Part shown: piece by piece, positions 7,486 through 12,643 of the stretch
Layout: each line of letters begins with the position of its first letter
Position numbering within the stretch: the first letter of the stretch is position 1
Assembly (NCBI GenBank): GCA_900765975.1
Contig: CAAFTS010000165.1
Location: forward strand, 1 to 12,643
From: Lachnospiraceae bacterium
GTDB lineage: Bacteria; Bacillota; Clostridia; Lachnospirales; Lachnospiraceae
Reading direction: 5' to 3'
Length of the DNA stretch: 12,643 nucleotides
Program-made: the position numbers and the translations under genes
The notes under the pieces: model-generated
What the model was told of the DNA's origin: nothing
Seen by the model: only the letters and a program-made list of their open reading frames with translations
Databases searched by the model: none

Positions 7486-8934
7486 ATGGAAGTTTCATTT
7501 ATGCATTTAGCTGCTATTGCATTGACAATTTTAGCTACAATTGGCGTGGCGGTTTATTCTGCAAGAGGCGTAAATTCTGCAGCTGGTTTTAGTTTATCAG
7601 GAAGAAAAGCAACTGCCCCACGCGTGGCTGGTAGTATTGCCGGTGTCATTATTGGTGGAGGAGCGACTGTTGGTACGGCACAGATGGCTTTTCAAGTAGG
7701 GTTAGCTGGTTGGGCATATGCGTTAGGTGCTGGTCTTGCTTTTTTCGTAATGGGGTTGTTTTATGCTAAACCGCTACGGAGAACAGGGCTTGAAACACTG
7801 CCACAGTTTTTCACACTTCATTATGGGAAATGGGCAGGAGTCATGGTTGGTGTTGCAACAATCCTTAGTATGCTCATTTCTCAATTGCCGGGAACCATTG
7901 CAGCTATCCAAATTTTTATTCAAGTGTTAGGCATTACCCCGGAAGTATCCTCTGTACTTTTTGTTTTTGTTGTTGTTGCTACTGTATTTTTTAGTGGTCA
8001 GAAGGGAAATAGTTTAACTGGTTTGATAAAGATGGCTTTACTATGGGGCTCTCTGCTGATAGGTGGCTTTATTGCTATTAAATATTTAGCATCTATGCCT
8101 AGTGATGAATTTCATGCGATGTTTCCATATGATCCCTGGTTTAATTTATTTAGCCGTGGTACGGCTGAAGTATTGGGAAATATTTTTTCAATGATGGTAG
8201 GTATACTATCGGCACAGGCATATATTCAAGCTCTGTTTTCTGCAAGTGATGCAAAGACAGCGGCGCGCGGAGCCTTTACAGCTTCAGCGATTATTATTCC
8301 TATAGGCTTGCCTATAGTTGCTATTGGGATGTTTATGCATGCGACACATCCGGAAATCATACCGATTCAGGCGCTTCCTACCTTTTTCTTAGGATATTTT
8401 CCTGATTGGTTAGGCGGTGTAGCGATTGCGGGAATTTTACTGGCAATTATCAGCTCAACTGCTGGCATGGCATTGGCTATTGGTACTTTATTTGCCAGTG
8501 ACTTTGTAGGGAACTTAATGCATGTTAAATCTAATTCAAAAATACTGTTGACGAATCGGCTCACGATTCTTATTACAATGGTAGTAGGTACCTATTTCTC
8601 ATATTTATATTTAAATGCAACTATTTTAGAACTAAATTTTCTTTCTATGATTCTTCGTGGAGCGGGTGTATTTGTACCTTTGTCGCTTGCTGTCTTTAAA
8701 CCCGGATGGTTGACTCCGAAATGGGCTTTTGCATCTATTTGTTGTGGAACATTATTGCCAATCATTTCTAAAATGGTATTGCATTTAACTATTAATCCTT
8801 TGTATCTGGGTTTAGGGTCAAGTGCATTGCTTATCATCATAGGTATTATGGTCAGCGGTAAATCATTCCGGCAAAGTTATCTGGCCGCTCAGACGGCTGA
8901 TAATAATCGAAAGGAAGAAAGTAAGGAAGACTAA
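7486..8934 (+). CDS. Sodium:solute symporter (SSS) family transporter
   Basis: A 482-aa integral membrane protein with about thirteen hydrophobic segments, typical of the SSS family. Family features are the GRKATAPRVAGSIAG region (39-53), followed by the glycine-rich first core helix, and ISSTAGMALAIGTLFASDF (321-339), where Ser/Thr residues form the sodium site in known members. The C-terminal about 25 residues are a short charged cytoplasmic tail. The ATG at 7486 is preceded by AGAGGTG at a six-base spacing; the upstream GTG at 7477 is part of that site. There are 48 bases between it and gctB and no clear promoter, so it is probably in the same operon. By context it imports the amino acid or carboxylate used by the pathway; the substrate is unknown. 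Confidence 0.9.
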   Translation: MEVSFMHLAAIALTILATIGVAVYSARGVNSAAGFSLSGRKATAPRVAGSIAGVIIGGGATVGTAQMAFQVGLAGWAYALGAGLAFFVMGLFYAKPLRRTGLETLPQFFTLHYGKWAGVMVGVATILSMLISQLPGTIAAIQIFIQVLGITPEVSSVLFVFVVVATVFFSGQKGNSLTGLIKMALLWGSLLIGGFIAIKYLASMPSDEFHAMFPYDPWFNLFSRGTAEVLGNIFSMMVGILSAQAYIQALFSASDAKTAARGAFTASAIIIPIGLPIVAIGMFMHATHPEIIPIQALPTFFLGYFPDWLGGVAIAGILLAIISSTAGMALAIGTLFASDFVGNLMHVKSNSKILLTNRLTILITMVVGTYFSYLYLNATILELNFLSMILRGAGVFVPLSLAVFKPGWLTPKWAFASICCGTLLPIISKMVLHLTINPLYLGLGSSALLIIIGIMVSGKSFRQSYLAAQTADNNRKEESKED

Positions 8935-8958
8935 CATAAATAGATAAGGAGGGATATT

Positions 8959-10152
8959 ATGGAACATTCATATGACTTTTCTATAGGAGCCCGGAGATTA
9001 AAAAATGTACATCCATCAGCAATTCGTAAAGTCTTAGAAAGAGCGACTATCTTGAAGAATGAAGGGAACCCAGTAATATTTTTAAGCATTGGAGAACCGG
9101 ACTTTAATACGCCGGAAGATATAAAAAGTGCTACTATTCAGGCATTAACAAATAATTTTACACATTATACTTCCAATCGGGGCTATCCGGGTTTGCGTAA
9201 AACATTACAACATTATATTAAAAATGAAACCGGAGTGGATTACGATCCGGACAGCGAAATTATTTTGACATCAGGTGGTGCGGAAGGCTTAAATAATGCC
9301 ATCTTAAGTTTTGTTGATCCTGATGATGACGTGATTGTGCTTACTCCTTCATTTGTAAATTACAAATCATTAGTTAATATGTGCGAAGCACATTTTGTTG
9401 ATGTACCATTAAAAGATTTCCGATTAGATCTAGAAGCTATTCAAGCTGCGATTACACCTAAAACTAAGATGTTAATCATTAATAATCCTAATAATCCTAG
9501 TGGCGTCGTATTTACACGTGAAGAACTGGATGCAATCTGTAAATTGGCAAGAGAGAATAATTTCCTTATTTTATCGGATGAAATGTATAGTCAATTAGTA
9601 TATGGGGATTCGGTATTTTATTCCATTGCTAATTTCTCCGATATGAAAGAAAGAACTATATTAGTCAGCGGTTTTTCTAAAACTTTTGCAATGACAGGAT
9701 GGCGAGTAGGGTATATTGCTGCACCTAAGAATCTGGCTGATGTAATTATGCGCACGCATCAATATTCGACTACGAGTGGCACAACATTCATACAAGTAGG
9801 ATTAAGTGAAGCAATGGAAAGTAAAAATACAAAACAAGCCGTCAATTTGATGGTTAAGACATTTTCTAAGAGAAGAGATTTAATTGTAAAAGAACTATCT
9901 AAAATTCCTGAATTGACTTATTCTAAACCGGATGGGGCATTTTACTTATTGGTGGATGTTTCTAAACTGGGGCTGTCAGGTGATGAATTTGCCAAAGTAT
10001 TGCTAGAAAAGAAATATGTAGCGACAGTGCCAGCTAAAGCATTCGGTGATGCCTATGCGGATTATATCAGAATATCGTATGCTACTTCGGAAGATAATAT
10101 TATCGAAGGTGTACGCAGGATTTCTGAACTTGTTCAGGAAATAAAGAGATAA
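8959..10152 (+). CDS. Class I/II aminotransferase (AspC/PatA-like, PLP-dependent)
   Basis: A 397-aa fold-type I aminotransferase of family-typical length. The PLP lysine is K241 in SGFSKTFAMTGWRVGY. NNPNNPSG (175-182), D207 and Y210 in SDEMY, and R371 in DYIRIS (substrate carboxylate) are all present, as is IGEPDF near the N-terminus. AAGGAGGG precedes the ATG, and only 24 bases separate it from the symporter gene, so the two are co-transcribed. Its likely role is conversion of the imported amino acid to the 2-oxo acid used by KorABCD, with 2-oxoglutarate or another oxo acid as amino acceptor. Amino-acid specificity cannot be assigned; aspartate, aromatic or branched-chain substrates all fit the subfamily. 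Confidence 0.92.
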   Translation: MEHSYDFSIGARRLKNVHPSAIRKVLERATILKNEGNPVIFLSIGEPDFNTPEDIKSATIQALTNNFTHYTSNRGYPGLRKTLQHYIKNETGVDYDPDSEIILTSGGAEGLNNAILSFVDPDDDVIVLTPSFVNYKSLVNMCEAHFVDVPLKDFRLDLEAIQAAITPKTKMLIINNPNNPSGVVFTREELDAICKLARENNFLILSDEMYSQLVYGDSVFYSIANFSDMKERTILVSGFSKTFAMTGWRVGYIAAPKNLADVIMRTHQYSTTSGTTFIQVGLSEAMESKNTKQAVNLMVKTFSKRRDLIVKELSKIPELTYSKPDGAFYLLVDVSKLGLSGDEFAKVLLEKKYVATVPAKAFGDAYADYIRISYATSEDNIIEGVRRISELVQEIKR

Positions 10153-10181
10153 CCCTAAAACTTTCTTTCTATACTTTGAAT

Positions 10182-10219
10182 TTGGCGACACGTACAAAGA
10201 GATTTGTTCGTGCCGCCAA
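10182..10219 (+). promoter_or_regulatory. 17-bp imperfect dyad between aminotransferase and amidase genes
   Basis: TTGGCGACACG at 10182-10192 mirrors CGTGCCGCCAA at 10209-10219, and the inner ACAAA/TTTGT arms extend it to 15 pairs with two mismatches (A-C and T-T) around a GAGA loop. As RNA this is a stable hairpin and could end the operon, but it is followed by TATTCTTTATA rather than a clean U-run. As DNA it could be an operator: its right arm overlaps a possible -35 (TTGTTC, 10204-10209) with TATACA 17 bases on. Terminator and operator are both open. Confidence 0.55.
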
Positions 10220-10297
10220 TATTCTTTATACATTATGTGAAAATTAGAAAAATTTTGAAAAGGAAAATGCTTTGATTAGGAGAATAAATTATATAGG

Positions 10298-10306
10298 TGA
10301 TATAAA
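10298..10306 (+). promoter_or_regulatory. Candidate extended -10 promoter of the amidase gene
   Basis: TGATATAAA matches the extended -10 form TGnTATAAT with one mismatch and would start transcription near 10313, about 25 bases before the amidase ATG. No good -35 lies upstream, as extended -10 promoters tolerate. An alternative is TTGTTC-N17-TATACA (10204-10232), overlapping the dyad. The region is AT-rich, so chance matches are likely. Confidence 0.3.
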
Positions 10307-10337
10307 AGTAGAAGATATTCTGTAAGGAGGTTGCAAT

Positions 10338-11627
10338 ATGGACAAACGTACAATTTTTGTTAACACGTTTACAAACGGTATTTTAGGACCAGATGTTCCT
10401 ATGACAGGCCCAGTAGCGGATGGAGGATACATTGTTGCTAACACGGCACCTGGCTGTTGGGGACCAATGTTAACCCCTGCTATTCGTGGCGGGCATGAAG
10501 TGACAACGCCGGTCATAGTAGAAAATGCGGAAGTCGGTGATGCAATTGCCATAAAGATTGTCTCGGTTCAGATTACATCACATGGTACGGCTTCAGGGAA
10601 CGATAAGGTTTTTCCTGACAGGTGTTTGGGGGATCCCTTTGTTGCCGGAAAATGTCCTCAGTGTGGCACGTTGTATGAGGAGACCATCATTAAAGGAATT
10701 GGGCAGGATGCTATTCGCTGTAAAAACTGTGATGCTCCTGCAGCACCTTTTGCTTTTACAAGTGGATATACGATTGCATTCGATGATAATCACAAAATTG
10801 GAGTGACACTTGATCAAAAAGGTGCTGAAAAGGCAGCTTATTCTGGGCGGACATTTATGCAGACGCCAGATAATTCTATTCAAAATCCTGTAGTAACACT
10901 GGCCCCACATGATTTGTCAGGTATAGCTACACGATTGAGACCTTTTTTAGGACAATTAGGAACGACGCCACCTGTCAATACTCCGGATTCTCATAATGCC
11001 CGTGATTTTGGACAATTTCTTGTAGGCGCTCCTCATGAATATGCGCAAAGTGAAGAGGAATTGAAAACTGTTACCGATGGACATATGGATATTAACAGAG
11101 TCAGGGCAGGGTCTGTGCTTATTGCACCAGTTCGTGTTCCTGGAGGCGGTGTTTACGTAGGTGATATGCACGCATTGCAGGGGGACGGAGAAATTGCCGG
11201 TCATACCTGTGATGTATCTGGTATTGCAATTTTGCAGGTTTCTGTCATTAAAGGATTGACTCTTGATGGCCCGATCCTTTTACCGTTGTTAGAAGATTTG
11301 CCGTATCTTGCTAAACCACTTACAGATGCAGAAAGAAAACTAGCACAACAGGAAGCTGATAAATGGAACGTAAAACTTGAAGAAGCGGCTCCTATTTCTT
11401 TTATTGGGACAGGTTCTAATTTGAATACAGCTATTGAATGCGCTATGCAACGTGCGGCAGATTTACTTGATATGACAGTGCCACAGGTTATGAATCGCAT
11501 CACTATCAGTGGTGGATTAGAAATTGGCCGGGCTCCAGGTACCGTCACAGCTACATTCAGAGCTCCTGTAGAAAAATTGAAAAAGTTGGGGCTATGGGAT
11601 ATGATCAAAGAACAGTATAGTTTATAG
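10338..11627 (+). CDS. Acetamidase/formamidase (FmdA/AmdA) family amidohydrolase
   Basis: A 429-aa member of the acetamidase/formamidase family, which hydrolyses short amides to ammonia and the acid. Matching regions are APGCWGP (38-44), DGHMDINRVRAGS (247-259) and the core GDMHALQGDGE (275-285). After the core, the usual GTAIE-like run is replaced by AGHTCDVSG. The protein has a four-cysteine insert, CPQCG (106-110) and CKNC (128-131), like a zinc ribbon. AAGGAGG lies before the ATG. It follows the aminotransferase after 185 bases with its own possible promoter, so it may be a separate unit. Its substrate is unknown. It could supply a pathway acid from an amide and release ammonia, or be controlled by the convergent LysR regulator. 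Confidence 0.85.
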   Translation: MDKRTIFVNTFTNGILGPDVPMTGPVADGGYIVANTAPGCWGPMLTPAIRGGHEVTTPVIVENAEVGDAIAIKIVSVQITSHGTASGNDKVFPDRCLGDPFVAGKCPQCGTLYEETIIKGIGQDAIRCKNCDAPAAPFAFTSGYTIAFDDNHKIGVTLDQKGAEKAAYSGRTFMQTPDNSIQNPVVTLAPHDLSGIATRLRPFLGQLGTTPPVNTPDSHNARDFGQFLVGAPHEYAQSEEELKTVTDGHMDINRVRAGSVLIAPVRVPGGGVYVGDMHALQGDGEIAGHTCDVSGIAILQVSVIKGLTLDGPILLPLLEDLPYLAKPLTDAERKLAQQEADKWNVKLEEAAPISFIGTGSNLNTAIECAMQRAADLLDMTVPQVMNRITISGGLEIGRAPGTVTATFRAPVEKLKKLGLWDMIKEQYSL

Positions 11628-11643
11628 AGAAAACGTCCAAAGT

Positions 11644-11685
11644 AAATCAGATGCTGGCCACATTTACCAGCATCTGATTTATTTT
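11644..11685. terminator. Bidirectional intrinsic terminator between convergent genes
   Basis: AAATCAGATGCTGG (11644-11657) pairs perfectly with CCAGCATCTGATTT (11667-11680) across a nine-base loop, followed on the plus strand by ATTTT. It lies 16 bases after the amidase stop, and its 3' arm contains the first bases of the LysR stop codon. This would terminate the amidase transcript; the minus-strand side has a weaker T-run, so termination of the LysR transcript is likely but less efficient. Confidence 0.85.
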
Positions 11686-12578
11686 GGAAATAGTGAGTTT
11701 ATTTTATATTTGTTTATTTCTATTAGAAATTGTTCTTTAAAATATGATATAAGGGGTCTGATGGACTTATCTATAAAACGATTGGTTAAGAGGTAACAAC
11801 TTCTGTCTGGTGGAGGATCAGCAATCCTGTAAAGCTGAACGGGCATATTCTGACTTACGATATAAGCCGTACATTCTTGCATAATGGTCCAGTAAGATGT
11901 GTTTTTTAACCAAAGTTGATTTATGATAGGAGAGTCAGCCATCATTTGAATGGGAGTGTTTTTAAAGACTCGATTATGCCAGTACAAAAAGGCATTGTCC
12001 CAACGGCCAAATAATTCGTAATGTGGATCAAGTTCATCAGTTGAAATTAGAGGAATTTCTGAGGTCGGATTTTCGCAATATTTTACAACAAAATAAGGTT
12101 GAGAAAATAATTGTTCACAAGCAACACCTGGTTCGTTGCGAACATCTGATACTATGGCCAAATCAACTTGTTTATTAGCAATTAATTTGTATACATCGTG
12201 GGTTTGATAGGTATAAACAAAAGGATGGGTACCAAGTTCCTGGTTCATTTGCAGACATACGTTGGCAATAAATGGTGTTTGAAAACTAGCGATACATGAA
12301 ATAAGGAGAGAGTTAGCCGTCTCTTGCGAACTTAGCGATAATTCATTGTAGAAATTATATAATTCTTTTGCTTTTTCAAGAAATACGATTCCCCGTGGAG
12401 TTAACTCTATTTCCTGCTTGCCTTTTTCACGGACGAGTAAAGCATAACCGAGTTCTGATTCGAGTTGTTGCAAGCGCTTTGTAATAGTTGGCTGAGTTTT
12501 ATATAATAAGTGAGCGCATTTAGTAATATTACGTACTTCGCTGAGTACAATAAATGTTTCTAATAGTTGATACTCCAT
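11679..12578 (-). CDS. LysR-type transcriptional regulator
   Basis: A 299-aa protein of typical LysR length. The N-terminal winged helix-turn-helix covers about residues 2-62, with the recognition region TQPTITKRLQQLESELG (28-44) and the usual LTPRG (59-63). A linker helix follows, then an effector-binding domain from about 90 to 290. GGGGAGGG lies before the ATG at 12578. It is convergent with the amidase, and its own promoter region runs into a perfect inverted repeat at the right edge. LysR proteins usually regulate a divergent gene, here a gene beyond the right edge, so control of the amidase or kor operon is uncertain. The inducer is unknown. Confidence 0.93.
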   Translation of the reverse strand: MEYQLLETFIVLSEVRNITKCAHLLYKTQPTITKRLQQLESELGYALLVREKGKQEIELTPRGIVFLEKAKELYNFYNELSLSSQETANSLLISCIASFQTPFIANVCLQMNQELGTHPFVYTYQTHDVYKLIANKQVDLAIVSDVRNEPGVACEQLFSQPYFVVKYCENPTSEIPLISTDELDPHYELFGRWDNAFLYWHNRVFKNTPIQMMADSPIINQLWLKNTSYWTIMQECTAYIVSQNMPVQLYRIADPPPDRSCYLLTNRFIDKSIRPLISYFKEQFLIEINKYKINSLFPK

Positions 12579-12606
12579 GTGAAAATCCCTCCCCTCTTTC
12601 TTATTT

Positions 12607-12643
12607 TACTATTAAATATTCTATTTTTCTATATTTAATAGTA
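12607..12643. repeat. Perfect 13-bp inverted repeat upstream of the LysR gene
   Basis: TACTATTAAATAT (12607-12619) and ATATTTAATAGTA (12631-12643) are exact reverse complements separated by 11 bases. The repeat begins 28 bases before the LysR start codon and may continue past the window edge. Its position and symmetry suit an operator for the LysR protein, possibly autoregulatory and shared with a divergent gene. Being almost all A/T, it is a poor terminator stem. Confidence 0.8.

Noticed and set aside
11201..11608. 135-codon open frame on the minus strand
   Set aside because: Antisense to the amidase core region; low-complexity serine-rich translation with no supporting signal.
1..12643. 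CRISPR arrays, tRNA or rRNA genes, insertion sequences, phage genes
   Set aside because: No spaced direct repeats, cloverleaf-like stretches, transposase motifs or phage proteins were seen on either strand.

Overview
The window looks like a Gram-positive-lineage anaerobe, most likely a member of the Negativicutes (Veillonellaceae/Acidaminococcaceae-like). The inference rests on moderately AT-rich DNA, strong AGGAGG-type ribosome binding sites, a ferredoxin-dependent 2-oxoacid oxidoreductase, a CoA-transferase closely resembling Acidaminococcus glutaconate CoA-transferase, and sigma-54 control. The taxonomic call is an inference; no rRNA or tRNA gene is present to anchor it.

Layout. On the minus strand (63-2018) lies a sigma-54 activator with an N-terminal PrpR_N-type sensor domain. 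It diverges from a tightly packed plus-strand operon (2279-10152). That operon holds the four subunits of a KorABCD-type 2-oxoacid:ferredoxin oxidoreductase in the order alpha, beta, gamma, delta, then two overlapping small proteins of unknown function, both subunits of a GctAB-type CoA-transferase, a sodium:solute symporter family transporter and a class I aminotransferase. After a 185-bp gap containing a 17-bp imperfect dyad comes an acetamidase/formamidase-family hydrolase (10338-11627). It converges on a LysR-type regulator (11679-12578, minus), with a strong bidirectional hairpin terminator between them. The right edge is a perfect 13-bp inverted repeat upstream of the LysR gene. The left edge carries a promoter and Shine-Dalgarno for a minus-strand gene that starts just outside the window.

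How the parts could work together (inference): the symporter imports an amino acid or a related carboxylate; the aminotransferase makes the 2-oxo acid; KorABCD oxidatively decarboxylates it to an acyl-CoA while reducing ferredoxin; and the CoA-transferase passes CoA to another acid such as acetate, releasing the product acid and conserving the thioester. The amidase may feed the pathway from an amide, or may be a separately regulated unit. Transcription of the operon is probably switched on by the divergent sigma-54 activator from a promoter near 2209-2225. The substrate cannot be read from the sequence; 2-oxoglutarate is the default guess from KorA/KorB family resemblance.

The main unknowns are the substrate and effector of this dedicated catabolic module, the two small proteins inside it, the lengthened CoA-transferase A subunit, the four-cysteine insert in the amidase, and the two dyad elements in the right-hand part of the window.
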